In this document: positions 1 to 8,030 of the stretch, in pieces | Position numbering within the stretch: position 1 is the first letter of the stretch | How the letters are laid out: every line of letters starts with the position of its first letter | DNA from: Hyphomonadaceae bacterium | GTDB taxonomy: Bacteria; Pseudomonadota; Alphaproteobacteria; Caulobacterales; Aquidulcibacteraceae | DNA length: 40,418 bases | Direction of reading: 5' to 3' | Assembly (NCBI GenBank): GCA_020848895.1 | Contig: JADLHI010000487.1 | Location: 1-40,418, forward strand | Position numbers and translations under genes: made by a program | Notes under the pieces: model-generated | What the model saw: the letters and a program-made list of their open reading frames with translations, nothing else | What the model was told of the DNA's origin: nothing | The model's database searches: none

Positions 1-3
1 GCC

Positions 4-36
4 GGACCCAACGCATGGGTCCTGCTTCGGCAGGAC
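4..36 (+). other. Two mutually exclusive hairpins before tRNA-Val
   Basis: Two perfect 7-bp stems share bases 19-22, so only one can form at a time. GGACCCA (4-10) pairs with TGGGTCC (16-22), and GTCCTGC (19-25) pairs with GCAGGAC (30-36) across a TTCG loop. There is no T-tract, so this is not a clear intrinsic terminator. It may be a processing structure or the end of an upstream transcript; the window edge prevents a firmer call. Confidence 0.35.
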
Positions 37-39
37 AAA

Positions 40-114
40 GGGCGCGTAGCTCAGCGGGAGAGCACCACGTTGACATCGTGGGGGTCACAGGTTCGATCCC
101 TGTCGCGCCCACCA
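40..114 (+). tRNA. tRNA-Val (anticodon GAC)
   Basis: A full cloverleaf can be drawn. The acceptor stem GGGCGCG (40-46) pairs with CGCGCCC (104-110), followed by discriminator A111 and an encoded CCA at 112-114. The D stem is GCTC/GAGC. The anticodon stem is CCACG/CGTGG with loop TTGACAT, putting anticodon GAC at 72-74, which reads the valine codon GUC. The T stem ACAGG/CCTGT encloses the standard TTCGATC loop. The gene lies next to a serine recombinase cassette, so its 3' end is a reasonable place to look for an attachment site, but I found no second copy of its 3' end in the window. Confidence 0.97.
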
Positions 115-120
115 CCCAGT

Positions 121-135
121 CACTCGATACGAGTG
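121..135 (+). terminator. Small hairpin just after tRNA-Val
   Basis: CACTCG (121-126) and CGAGTG (130-135) form a 6-bp stem with a 3-base loop, seven bases after the CCA end. No T-tract follows, so this may be a 3' processing or weak termination structure. The rest of 115-329 holds no gene and no other structure I can support. Confidence 0.35.
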
Positions 136-329
136 GCATCCGCCGCTGCCTGCAGAAACTCCTAACATTCCCGCGGCTTGTGGCTCTAAGGCGTGTCGAA
201 GAGCGCGATCGAGAGACGATTTCGACGTCGATTGCGGGCGATTTCCGGCTTTCTCTCTCGGGCTCGATTTTGAACCACCTTCAGAAATGCCAGAGACGGT
301 TTTGCGTGACTGCGCGGCGGTCGCTGCAA

Positions 330-1916
330 TCAAGCGAACTGCGCAAACCGCGTGCGTTGTTCGCCGAATGCGTGGGGCAATGGACGCGCGATGAGTGTCG
401 CTAGCGTCAGCCGCGCGGGTTGGCGTCCGTCCAGAATGTCCGCGACCAAATCTGGCGCCAAGAACGCCAATGGTAGCAATTGGCCTGTGTAGTGCGGGCA
501 TAGATTTTCGCCGCGTGCGAGATCGTTAAGCGTGGCGGCTTCTCCCGAAGCTAGCATCTGCGTCCAACGTCGCGCCTGTACGATCGCGCGCACCAACGCG
601 CGATCTACACGCGGCGGCGCGGCGGCGGCAGTTGCCGAACTGATCACACCGCGCCAACTCGCTGGCTGATGCAATGTGTTCGGCATGATGAGGCGCCACG
701 CGTCGTCGTCTCGTGCAAGTCCTTCGATACGGTCTGCAGAATCGGAAGTGATGGCGTCAGCAGCGATGCTGATGGCGATGCACTTCGATCCAAGCACAAC
801 TTTTTCTACCGCAGCGAATATCCGCGGCATTGCTCCATCGCGGGGCCGCCAACTTGAAGCGAGCAATGGTGCGATCGCTTCTTGAATTTGATGTTCAAGG
901 TTCGGCGCAGAGACGCGTGTCCTGAATCCAGAGTCGATCACGGTTTTGGGCGTTGAGACGTAGTAGAAATACCGTCGTCCGTTCTTGCTCGCATGTGCGC
1001 TGGTCATCGGACGATGCTGCGCATCGAATATCTTTCCGAGCAGCGGCGCCGCGCGACCGGTTGATGTTGTGCCAGGTAGATCGGGCGCGCCGGCAGCAAG
1101 CTTGCGTTGCACGGCGTCGAACAGATCTTTGTCGATAATGGCCTGATGCTGGCCTGGATAGGCTTTGCCGCGATGGGTCACGTTGCCGACATAAAGAGGG
1201 TTGGCCAGAATGTAGAGCAGCGCGCCATGACTCATGCAATGGCCTCCATGCTCGCGACCGGCGCGTGAGGTCCAGCTTTTCGAGCGAACGCCATCACTGC
1301 TGAGCGCATCGCGCAGCTTGAATACGTTCGCGGTGCTCAGGTAGCGAGTGAAGATAGTGCGAACTGTTTCGGCTTCGGCATCGTTGATGTGGAGCGCACG
1401 ATCGCGGACATCATAGCCAAGGGGAGGATAGCCACCCATCCACATGCCTTTGGCTTTGGAGGCGGCGACCTTGTCGCGAATGCGCTCTCCGGTCACTTCA
1501 CGCTCAAATTGCGCGAACGATAAGAGCACGTTGAGGGTCAGGCGGCCCATCGACGTTGTCGTGTTGAAAGCCTGAGTGACCGACACGAACGATGCGCCCG
1601 TGCGATCCAGGATCTCGACGATGCGAGCAAAGTCGGCAAGCGAGCGGGTCAGGCGATCAACTTTGTAGACGACGATCACATCGATGCGTTTGGCTTCGAC
1701 CTCAGCCATCAGGCGCTTCAGCGCGGGTCGCTCCATTGAGCCGCCGGAAAAGCCGCCATCGTCATAGATGTCTTTGAGCGCGGTCCAGCCCTCGCCGGCT
1801 TGGGACAGGATATAGGCGCCGCAAGCCTCGCGCTGGGCGTCGAGCGAGTTGAAGGTCTGTTCGAGACCCTCTTCGCTGGATTTGCGGGTGTAGATGGCGC
1901 AGCGGAGCTTCTTCAT
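330..1916 (-). CDS. Large serine recombinase (resolvase/integrase family)
   Basis: Predicted to cut and rejoin DNA at specific sites through a serine nucleophile. The N-terminal resolvase domain (about residues 3-150) has the YTRKSS motif with likely nucleophile S13, and the DRLTR motif at 87-91. A Recombinase domain (PF07508 type) follows at about 160-270, starting near GGYPPLGYD. At about 290-320, where the zinc ribbon of many large serine integrases sits, the protein keeps the KNGRRYFYYVS-like pattern but has no paired cysteines, so the ribbon looks degenerate. At 528 residues the length is normal. The ATG start overlaps the DUF2924 stop by 4 bases, so it is the last gene of a coupled operon. 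Family assignment is firm; whether it moves this cassette, a larger island or neither is not shown. Confidence 0.93.
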   Translation of the reverse strand: MKKLRCAIYTRKSSEEGLEQTFNSLDAQREACGAYILSQAGEGWTALKDIYDDGGFSGGSMERPALKRLMAEVEAKRIDVIVVYKVDRLTRSLADFARIVEILDRTGASFVSVTQAFNTTTSMGRLTLNVLLSFAQFEREVTGERIRDKVAASKAKGMWMGGYPPLGYDVRDRALHINDAEAETVRTIFTRYLSTANVFKLRDALSSDGVRSKSWTSRAGREHGGHCMSHGALLYILANPLYVGNVTHRGKAYPGQHQAIIDKDLFDAVQRKLAAGAPDLPGTTSTGRAAPLLGKIFDAQHRPMTSAHASKNGRRYFYYVSTPKTVIDSGFRTRVSAPNLEHQIQEAIAPLLASSWRPRDGAMPRIFAAVEKVVLGSKCIAISIAADAITSDSADRIEGLARDDDAWRLIMPNTLHQPASWRGVISSATAAAAPPRVDRALVRAIVQARRWTQMLASGEAATLNDLARGENLCPHYTGQLLPLAFLAPDLVADILDGRQPARLTLATLIARPLPHAFGEQRTRFAQFA

Positions 1917-2356
1917 ACGCCATCCCCACGCTCGCGCTTGCCGATGAGGCCAAAGAAGCGGGGACCGCTTTGATGCTTACCGGTGATAACCTTCGCCACA
2001 TGGGTAAGCGATGCATAGATGGTCTCGCCATACTGAAAGCCATTTGGGACCACCAGCACTATGTGTCTGGCGCCGTTCCAATCGCGCACCAATGCGCTGC
2101 CGAGGACGAGCGCTGTGCGCGGCGCGGGATTGTAGCTGTCATCGGCGGAAAAGCTCTGGGCCAGATCGCGCAGGCGTCGTTTCAGTGTGGATTTGAGATC
2201 GCCGTGAGCAGCGATCTCAAGCTCATAGACGAGCGCGCGCAGCAGCAGATCGCGCGAGCGAAAGGCTGGCGGCTCGCGGTTCAACCGCGTCCGCCAAGCC
2301 TGACGGAGTGCGCTGGGTTTAAGTCCCTTCAACGCCTCGATATCCTCGCCGCTCAT
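1913..2356 (-). CDS. DUF2924 domain protein
   Basis: A 147-residue soluble protein that I recognise as the DUF2924 family, small basic proteins that usually sit directly upstream of a serine recombinase in Alphaproteobacteria. It begins with a helix-rich half (SALRQAWRTRLNREPP, then RSRDLLLRALVYELE) and ends with a beta-rich half carrying the GxxY and HVAKVITG patterns that resemble a DNA-contact module. No catalytic motif is visible. It overlaps the recombinase start and the upstream 61-residue gene by 4 bases on each side, so the three are probably translated as a coupled set. A role as accessory or directionality factor for the recombinase is inference only. Confidence 0.85.
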   Translation of the reverse strand: MSGEDIEALKGLKPSALRQAWRTRLNREPPAFRSRDLLLRALVYELEIAAHGDLKSTLKRRLRDLAQSFSADDSYNPAPRTALVLGSALVRDWNGARHIVLVVPNGFQYGETIYASLTHVAKVITGKHQSGPRFFGLIGKRERGDGV

Positions 2357-2538
2357 GACTTGCGCAGCAGGGCTGCCGCGCGAGCCAACGCCGCCAAGTC
2401 GATCGATGCAGTTTCAATGTGTTTGGCGGAGGCGGCGCGCGCCGTACGCTGACCAAGCACAACAGAGTCGTGCAGGGCCTCAACACGCGCCACCATCGCC
2501 GCCCACAGCGCCTCGCGGGCCATGTGCGCCGGATTCAT
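2353..2538 (-). CDS. Small hypothetical protein of the recombinase cassette
   Basis: A 61-residue protein, alanine-rich and predicted helical, with no family I recognise. It is likely real because ATGA-type 4-base overlaps join it to DUF3489 upstream (2535-2538) and DUF2924 downstream (2353-2356), an arrangement that chance rarely gives. It has no membrane segment, cysteine pair or signal peptide. It is probably a partner of the recombinase module. Confidence 0.65.
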   Translation of the reverse strand: MNPAHMAREALWAAMVARVEALHDSVVLGQRTARAASAKHIETASIDLAALARAAALLRKS

Positions 2539-2852
2539 GCGCGGCCCTCGATCCGATAGGTGCGCTCGCCGTCGCGTTTGGTTGAGATGACGCGAAGTCC
2601 GCGTTTCTTCTTGAGCGTACCAGCAATGACGCCGCGCACCGAATGCATCTGCCAGCCAGTGAGCGCCATGAGATCGTTGATGCTGGCGCCGGTTGGCGTG
2701 CGTAGCGCGGCGATGACCGCATCAATCTTGCTAACGTGGGGGTCGCGTCTGGGAGCGTTGGAGGTTGGCGTACGACGCTTGGTCGTGACGGCCTTTCGGT
2801 TGGCCGCCGCCTTGATCGGTCTGACCACTTTGCGCTTGGGTTTGGCGGCCAT
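2535..2852 (-). CDS. DUF3489 domain protein, predicted DNA-binding
   Basis: A 105-residue protein with a lysine/arginine-rich N-terminal tail (residues 1-45) followed by the DUF3489 domain. The domain pattern is visible: a helix with KIDAVIAALRTPTGAS, then INDLMALTGWQMHSVRG, then a GTLKKK loop and a short wing (ERTYRIEG). This is a winged-helix-like layout, so DNA binding is likely. I start it at the ATG at 2852 because GAGGAG lies at good spacing just upstream on the minus strand; the longer in-frame extension lacks a ribosome site. It is the first gene of the coupled DUF3489 / 61-aa / DUF2924 / recombinase operon and is the natural candidate for its regulator. Confidence 0.85.
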   Translation of the reverse strand: MAAKPKRKVVRPIKAAANRKAVTTKRRTPTSNAPRRDPHVSKIDAVIAALRTPTGASINDLMALTGWQMHSVRGVIAGTLKKKRGLRVISTKRDGERTYRIEGRA

Positions 2853-3150
2853 GGTTTTCTCCTCTTTGCCGGCTTGATGCCGGCAGGACCGGAAGCCCCG
2901 ACAAATGCGGGGCGAGAGGAGGGTCAAGGAGCAGCCTAAAAACCTGTCGTGTCATTCAACTCCAAGCGCGCCGCCAGCTTGGGCGCGGCCCCATGCACGC
3001 TCTGGTGCGCGTGGAAGTCCAGCGGTTTCTTGGCGGGATCGCACCGGCTGCCCGGGTGGAGGCAACGGCTGGGATCGGCCCGCACACTGATCGTTGGTAA
3101 CATTGTGTCCGCGGGACGGGAGTTGGCCCATTTGAGACGTTCGACGTAGT
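2853..3150 (-). promoter_or_regulatory. Leader of the recombinase cassette with two hairpins
   Basis: This gene-free stretch upstream of DUF3489 holds two clean inverted repeats: GCCGGC arms at 2868-2873 and 2879-2884, and GCCCCG (2895-2900) with CGGGGC (2908-2913). The first sits only about 16 bases before the start codon, next to the ribosome site, so it could affect translation. Upstream of that, bases 3124-3143 match the tail of the intergenic repeat seen at 5441-5460 in 17 of 20 positions. No convincing promoter could be chosen by eye. Confidence 0.45.
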
Positions 3151-3519
3151 CTAGATTTTCGCGCTGCGCCTACGAACCCCGAGCCAAATGAGCAACCCAG
3201 AAATCGCGGCGAAAATTGCTGCTGATAGCGACCGCGTCATCGCACCCGATTTGCTTTGACAACTCAGCACCTCAACTGTCGCGGTTCCGGAGTACTCCTC
3301 GGGAGTCGGTCCGCCGTACGGCTCGACTGAGCCAGTAACGCAGTCCGCGATGCTGAAGTTTCGACCGCCAGGGAGGATGGCCTCAACCCTGGTAGATGGA
3401 TCGTTGTAGTCACCGTCCGGCGTCCACCCGCGAAGGTCGTGGCGAAGAAACAGATCGACGGCGAACAGCGCGGAGGCAATCGCGCCCAGCACGAACAGCG
3501 CCTTCAACGCCTTGCCCAT
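3151..3519 (-). CDS. Hypothetical membrane protein with two transmembrane segments
   Basis: A 122-residue protein with a hydrophobic segment at about residues 3-22 (KALFVLGAIASALFAVDLF) and another at about 98-115 (SAAIFAAISGLLIWLGV) ending in an RRR anchor. Between them lies a polar loop of about 75 residues, with two cysteines, likely periplasmic. The ATG at 3519 is chosen because GAGAGG precedes it; an upstream TTG would add seven residues. I do not recognise the family. The gene stands alone. Confidence 0.55.
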   Translation of the reverse strand: MGKALKALFVLGAIASALFAVDLFLRHDLRGWTPDGDYNDPSTRVEAILPGGRNFSIADCVTGSVEPYGGPTPEEYSGTATVEVLSCQSKSGAMTRSLSAAIFAAISGLLIWLGVRRRSAKI

Positions 3520-3578
3520 TCGCGCACCTCTCGGCTGCAATCTGCAGCGACGTTGCAGAACTGTCCAATGTCCGTTGT

Positions 3579-3648
3579 CGGCGAGATCACGCGATTGCTG
3601 CGGGCGCTAAGCCACTGACTGCAATTGAGAGAGTAGGCCGGTCGCGAT
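3579..3648 (+). repeat. Intergenic repeat, copy 1
   Basis: First of four related intergenic segments in this part of the window, all in the same direction. The shared core begins CGGCGA, continues through a GCGCTAAG block and an ACTGCAATTGAGAGAGTAGG block, and ends near GGTCGCG. It lies between the small membrane protein and the SDR gene, both on the minus strand. No coding role is evident. Confidence 0.7.
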
Positions 3649-3702
3649 AATCGACGCGATGACGATCGAAGCGCGTGAAAGGGCGGCACGTTCCCTTCTC
3701 GC

Positions 3703-4446
3703 TCAAAACGGGATGGGCTTGCCGTCCCAGGCTAGAAACTGGCCGGATTGGGCAGGCGTCAGTTCGTCGATTAACTGAAGCAGATGCGAGGCGCTTGTTG
3801 CGGCGCTGAACAATTGCTCAGGGCGAACCGCGGCCTGAAACGGTCGCGACAACCTGGTATCGACGGTGCCCGGATGGAGCGTCACGCACACGGCGTTCTT
3901 GTTTTTTGTCCTCACTTCGATGGCGCAAGTGCGGATGAGTTGATTGAGCGCCGCCTTCGAGGCGCGATAGCCGTACCAGCCGCCCAGTCGATTGTCTTCA
4001 ATCGAGCCGACACGCGCAGACAGAGCCGCAAACACCGACTTGCGGTCGCGCCGCAAGAGCGGGGTCAAGTATTTCGCGATAAGGGCGGGGCCGATAGCGT
4101 TGATAGCGTACATGCGCGCCAATGCGGCGGAGTTGAGCGCACGCACGGTCTTTTCTGGCAGAAGCGCTCCCTCGTGCAAAATCCCGGTGGCGACAATGAC
4201 GAGATCTAGTTCTGGCGATCGGGCGGCGATCGCGTGCGCTGCGGCCGCGATGGAATCTTCGTCTACAAGATCGAATACGAACGGCAGGACCTTTGCGTCC
4301 ACAGGTCTCAAGTTTCGCGCGCCGGCGTGGATGGCGCCACACTGTCCATCAGCCTGGAGCGCTTCGATCAGTGCAGCGCCGATGCCGCCCGATGCGCCGA
4401 ACACGGCCGCGCGATATCCGGCGGCGAAGGGATTGCGTGCGCTCAC
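3703..4446 (-). CDS. SDR-family NAD(P)-dependent oxidoreductase
   Basis: A short-chain dehydrogenase of normal length (247 residues). The nucleotide-binding motif GASGGIG is at 17-23, the catalytic serine is likely S143, and the YRASK motif places Tyr160 and Lys164. The overall pattern, including the late LHPGTVDTRLS segment, resembles the CsgA/C-factor-like SDR subgroup. Substrate cannot be read from the sequence. It starts only six bases after the stop of the SOUL heme-binding gene, so the two form an operon, with the SDR second. Confidence 0.88.
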   Translation of the reverse strand: MSARNPFAAGYRAAVFGASGGIGAALIEALQADGQCGAIHAGARNLRPVDAKVLPFVFDLVDEDSIAAAAHAIAARSPELDLVIVATGILHEGALLPEKTVRALNSAALARMYAINAIGPALIAKYLTPLLRRDRKSVFAALSARVGSIEDNRLGGWYGYRASKAALNQLIRTCAIEVRTKNKNAVCVTLHPGTVDTRLSRPFQAAVRPEQLFSAATSASHLLQLIDELTPAQSGQFLAWDGKPIPF

Positions 4447-4452
4447 CGCAGG

Positions 4453-5070
4453 TTAGCGCCGAAGCGCGATCATAACTTCGTTGCGCCTCGCCCAGGGCAG
4501 GGTCCAGGGCGGATTGTAGAAAGCGTAGCTGACATCTCCCGCAGCGACCTCGCCGCGCGTTTCGATGCGGTGACGCAATTCCTCAGCGTGTCCCGCCAAA
4601 TTGCTTTGCGTGGCAAGGCCGCTGAAACGGAGCACCGCGACGCGGCGGCCGGCCTGTTCGCGAAGCACAACGCTAGCGTCTAGCGGGCGGGGCATGTCTT
4701 CAAGGCGCGAGCCGGGCGGCATGTAGAAGGTCACCACCCAACCTTCGTTGGAAGCGGCCTGGGAGACCGGGGCCGTCATGGCGATGCGCTCGCCTTCGGC
4801 CCTTTGCGCGACAGGCGCGGTCATGGCGATTGCGCGATTGGGTTCGTTGCCGCCGAAGATGAAACGCGCCAGACGACGAAAGCCCGCATTGATGGCCGCA
4901 CCCCGTTCGCCGCTGACATGGGTCTCCGCCACTACGGTCGGCGCATAATCGCGAATGGAGAAAGCGCCGTCTTCATGGACGAGGGTCCATTGCGGTTCCT
5001 CAACGGCGTTCGCGGCGGGGGCGGCCATGATCAGTCCAATCAGGCAAAGCGCAATCCAAAACGATCTCAT
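4453..5070 (-). CDS. SOUL-family heme-binding protein, exported
   Basis: A 205-residue protein with a cleavable signal peptide (hydrophobic core at about 4-20, likely cut after AANA). It matches the SOUL/HEBP fold: FSIRDYAPTVVAET near the start, a twice-used IAMTAPV motif at about 82 and 97, VVTFYMPPG in the middle, and a C-terminal YNPPWTLP with a basic tail. SOUL proteins bind heme or related tetrapyrroles; in bacteria the exact role is unsettled. It leads a two-gene operon with the SDR. The start is the first ATG before the signal peptide; only a weak ribosome site (GAGACGG) is visible. Confidence 0.88.
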   Translation of the reverse strand: MRSFWIALCLIGLIMAAPAANAVEEPQWTLVHEDGAFSIRDYAPTVVAETHVSGERGAAINAGFRRLARFIFGGNEPNRAIAMTAPVAQRAEGERIAMTAPVSQAASNEGWVVTFYMPPGSRLEDMPRPLDASVVLREQAGRRVAVLRFSGLATQSNLAGHAEELRHRIETRGEVAAGDVSYAFYNPPWTLPWARRNEVMIALRR

Positions 5071-5349
5071 GCCGTCTCATACGTAGAGCGCGGCGGTTGA
5101 GGATCACCCAGGCGCCCTGGGGGGAGCAGTGGAAATCCTGTCCTCTTTCTCCTTGCACCCTTTCACAAGTCTGGCACTGCCCGCGTCGGACGACGTTCCA
5201 TGTGGCCGTAACTGCGGTCAGTTCCACCGCTGCAGATTATGCTCAGTCTTGCGAGCTGGCCACCGGTGAAGGGGTGGACTTCCGCGGACTCTGCGTCCGA
5301 GTTGGGCCGCAGAACCGACATTTGTGCGAGACCAGCCAATGACCGCATT
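5071..5349. other. Gene-free stretch upstream of the SOUL gene
   Basis: No convincing gene. Near its right end the segment GCCAATGACCGCA (5335-5347) repeats the middle block of the neighbouring intergenic repeat, as if a partial copy lies directly before copy 2. The promoter of the SOUL/SDR operon should lie here, but I cannot pick clear -35/-10 boxes. Confidence 0.4.
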
Positions 5350-5460
5350 CGGCGACACTACGCCGTTGCTGTGTGCGCTAAATCACTGTCCGGCTTGGAG
5401 AGGGTAGGCCGCTCGCTGAATTTGCCACGATGACGTACGCTGGCCCATTCCAGACGTTGG
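5350..5460 (+). repeat. Intergenic repeat, copy 2, with long tail
   Basis: Second copy of the core (5350-5420) plus a tail ending in TGGCCCATTCCAGACGTTGG. The tail runs into the first codons of a longer form of the next reading frame (from 5430), a reason to prefer the later start of that gene. It is preceded by a partial repeat segment at 5335-5347. Confidence 0.65.
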
Positions 5461-5492
5461 CTGAGTTTCGACAAGCCACTAGCCTGCGCGAC

Positions 5493-5975
5493 ATGGGAAG
5501 CTCGATAGCCTTCTTTTGTGGAAACCGAGACAATGCCGAACTCACGGCGTTCGCCCGGTCAATTGGACTTCACCTTGTGCCGCCTCAACTTGATCAAGAG
5601 AGCGCTGGCGACCCAGAGGTAGCTGGTCCGTTCTGCTACCTCTCCACGGTGCGTCGGGATGAGTTGCGTCCATACGGCGATCCACCGGTAAAGATTGCTG
5701 ACGTCAAAGACCCACTGCTTTTATTCATGCGCGGATTTTACAGGGAGCCATACTTGGTTCTCGGTCAAATCCATTGGAAAAGCGATGTGCCCGCGCTGGC
5801 GGCTGTGACGAGACCATACTTTCGGAAAATTTCGCGCTGGATTCGCCAGCAGTGGCGCAAGCCCGATGGATGGGATTTTTACTGTGGGCCCGAAGCGGCG
5901 TCGCTGTTAGAGCGCGGCGCAAAAACGGCGAACTTCCTGCCAAGCATCCCGATCAAGACCATCATCGTGGAATGA
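5493..5975 (+). CDS. Hypothetical protein
   Basis: A 160-residue soluble protein with no family I can name. It starts with a strand-like MGSSIAFFCGN, has a central LRPYGDPPVKIADVKDPLLL segment, an aromatic YLVLGQIHW strand and a C-terminal half with WIRQQW and FYCGPEAA. No catalytic motif or membrane segment is obvious. An ATG at 5430 would add 21 residues, but the first ten codons of that extension lie inside an intergenic repeat. Neither start has a strong ribosome site, so the start is uncertain. Its stop lies only a few bases before repeat copy 3. Confidence 0.6.
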   Translation: MGSSIAFFCGNRDNAELTAFARSIGLHLVPPQLDQESAGDPEVAGPFCYLSTVRRDELRPYGDPPVKIADVKDPLLLFMRGFYREPYLVLGQIHWKSDVPALAAVTRPYFRKISRWIRQQWRKPDGWDFYCGPEAASLLERGAKTANFLPSIPIKTIIVE

Positions 5976-5981
5976 TCGTTC

Positions 5982-6085
5982 CGGCGACGACACGCCGTTG
6001 CTGCGCGCGCTAAGCCAATGACCGCAATCGAGAGAGTAGGCCGCTCGAAAAACTTGTTGTTCTCACGCGCACTGGCCGTTTCAGT
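5982..6085 (+). repeat. Intergenic repeat, copy 3
   Basis: Third copy. Core 5982-6050 carries the same CGGCGAC start, GCGCTAAGCC block, ATGACCGCAATCGAGAGAG block and AGGCCG end; a tail with CGCGCACTGGCC follows to about 6085. It fills nearly the whole gap between the hypothetical gene and the stop of the PQQ-type dehydrogenase, which read towards each other. Confidence 0.7.
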
Positions 6086-7909
6086 TCACTTAGGGTCAGA
6101 ATGCATGGTGGCGTCCGCGGATGTTGTCGTGCGCAGATAGTCGACGATCTGGGGCGCCATCGCCCACGAGATTCCCGGCGATGGCATCGTAGTGCCGGGC
6201 ATCTGATGACTTGGGTCAGTGATGAAGGCGCGCAGACTGTCTTCGGACCAGCTGCGGCGAGCGTCTGAGAGCGCAGGCGAATAGTGGAAACCTTCAACTG
6301 ACGCGACGCTGCGACCAAACACTCCATTGAGCGGCGGTCCGGCGCCGATTTCTCCGGTCAGACTATGGCAGGACGCGCAGGAAATTTGGAAGTACTGCCG
6401 CCCCTGCTCGATCCTTGAACTGGTGTCGGTGGCAATCTCCTCCGGCATGGGCGCGGTGAGACTAGAGTATCCACTGACAACGAAAGATCGCGGCTCGTCG
6501 GCGTGCAGGTCCGCATTGCGCACAAAGATGACGCGTCCGGAATCGGTAAGGATGGCATTGCGCCCGTCGGGCAGACCGACGATGTCACGCAGTCTTTCGC
6601 GTCCGAGAAGGCGGCGATTCAGCTCTACGGGTTCAACGTACGCGACGTGGTCCTCATAGGTCGCGACGTGAAACAAGGTGCCCGCGCGCAGCGAAGTCAG
6701 GAGCAAATCGTTCTCGCTCCAGTTCGGAAATTCACGCGCATCCGGCTGAACTAAGTTGCTGATCCCAATGGCGGGGACGAACGCGAATGCGGGTCGCGTG
6801 TATCCGGAGTGCCCGCCAGGATGAGGATCGGTCGGCCAGGGACTCCTCGGAAACCCGTAGTTCACGCCGTAACTCACTAGCGGCCATCCGTAGTTGGCGC
6901 CTTGGCTAACAAAATTGATCTCATCGCCGCCCTGAGGGCCATGCTCGGTCGAGAATATTCGGCCATCGCGCATAACCACGAGCCCTTGCGGGTTGCGCAT
7001 GCCCATTGCGTAGATACGAGTTTCCAGAGAACGCAAATCGATCTGTATGATCTTGCCGAGATCCCAATTGGGATCCATGGCCGCGCGTTGCGATGAATTG
7101 TAGCCGTCGAACTGATGGTCTCCGACGCTGACGAGCATGGTATTCTCGCCGGTCAGAACCATCCGACCGCCCGCTTCTGTGCCCTGAAAACGCCAGCCGT
7201 GATCTTTGTCCGGAATGCATCCGGGACGCGCGATGAAAACTTCTTCCCAACCGCTCGGCGACACATGCAACCCGTCAGAAGTTTGCGACAACGTCGTGCG
7301 AACGATCTTGAACTGGTAGCAGCCTTCGCGCTCGAAACGGCTCAAGCTGACATAGAGCTCCCAATTTCCCTCACCCCGCGGTCGCGCAAGCAAATCGTGG
7401 ACTCGAAACTCCGTCGCCATGAACAGTGGGTCGTGGCCCAACGAAGTGCCGCGAATGGCAGCTACGTTCGTTGGCGCCTGCAACGGCAACGGTCGAAGGA
7501 CGTTGTCAGACCCCAAATAGCCGAAGCGACCCAGCGGCGAGGAAAATACCAGGTTGTCACCCAACACGGCCAAAGCGCCGCCGCGAGCCCCAGCTTCATG
7601 AACGCGGATGCTGGCCCATTCGATGGTGTGCTGATTTAGGTCAACAGCACGCCAAACTGCGCGTTGTGTGTCGGGCGCGCGATAACCCAGCATATGCAGG
7701 CCAGCTGTAAGCCGTTGTTCGATGTCAAACCGACGTGCGAGGCGGTCGGGTAACTCATCACGCTCGGCGGTGACGCCCGCGCTCACGCCAGTGGCGAAAG
7801 CTAAACCTATCACGGTTGCCGAAGCGATGAGTTTTAGGAGAAGCGAGCGAATGGGCTTGGAGTGAACTCGCGCGCGAAAGGGGCCGGCCAATAGGGCGCC
7901 AGCCTTCAT
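6086..7909 (-). CDS. PQQ-type sugar (GSDH/sorbosone-like) dehydrogenase fused to cytochrome c
   Basis: A 607-residue exported redox enzyme. A hydrophobic segment near the N-terminus (LLLKLIASATVIGLAFATG) is a signal peptide or anchor. The large middle part is a six-bladed GSDH-type propeller: GMRNPQGL, STEHGPQGGDEINFV and NYGWPLVSYG are its hallmark strands. A C-terminal cytochrome c domain follows, with CASCH at about residue 511 and a likely Met ligand in MPGTTMP at about 570. This layout suits periplasmic sugar or aldose oxidation with direct electron transfer to the chain. The substrate is unknown, and PQQ use is inferred from family. The ATG at 7909 is preferred over an in-frame TTG at 7981; neither has a strong ribosome site. 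It stands alone between repeat copies 3 and 4. Confidence 0.85.
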   Translation of the reverse strand: MKAGALLAGPFRARVHSKPIRSLLLKLIASATVIGLAFATGVSAGVTAERDELPDRLARRFDIEQRLTAGLHMLGYRAPDTQRAVWRAVDLNQHTIEWASIRVHEAGARGGALAVLGDNLVFSSPLGRFGYLGSDNVLRPLPLQAPTNVAAIRGTSLGHDPLFMATEFRVHDLLARPRGEGNWELYVSLSRFEREGCYQFKIVRTTLSQTSDGLHVSPSGWEEVFIARPGCIPDKDHGWRFQGTEAGGRMVLTGENTMLVSVGDHQFDGYNSSQRAAMDPNWDLGKIIQIDLRSLETRIYAMGMRNPQGLVVMRDGRIFSTEHGPQGGDEINFVSQGANYGWPLVSYGVNYGFPRSPWPTDPHPGGHSGYTRPAFAFVPAIGISNLVQPDAREFPNWSENDLLLTSLRAGTLFHVATYEDHVAYVEPVELNRRLLGRERLRDIVGLPDGRNAILTDSGRVIFVRNADLHADEPRSFVVSGYSSLTAPMPEEIATDTSSRIEQGRQYFQISCASCHSLTGEIGAGPPLNGVFGRSVASVEGFHYSPALSDARRSWSEDSLRAFITDPSHQMPGTTMPSPGISWAMAPQIVDYLRTTTSADATMHSDPK

Positions 7910-8030
7910 TAGCCTGTGCAGAGCGGTGTTAATCAAACGCGGCCTCGAAGGCGCGGCGCTCTGGTGAGCTGCGCCGTCCAAGTGCGTGCCACAATCGTGC
8001 CAGCGAGAAGGCGCCTTAAGTGGCAGCTAT

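Noticed and set aside
15..404. Plus-strand frame running through tRNA-Val
   Set aside because: It covers a complete tRNA gene and has no protein-like pattern.
85..501. Minus-strand frame overlapping tRNA-Val and the recombinase end
   Set aside because: It overlaps two supported genes and lacks a start signal or domain.
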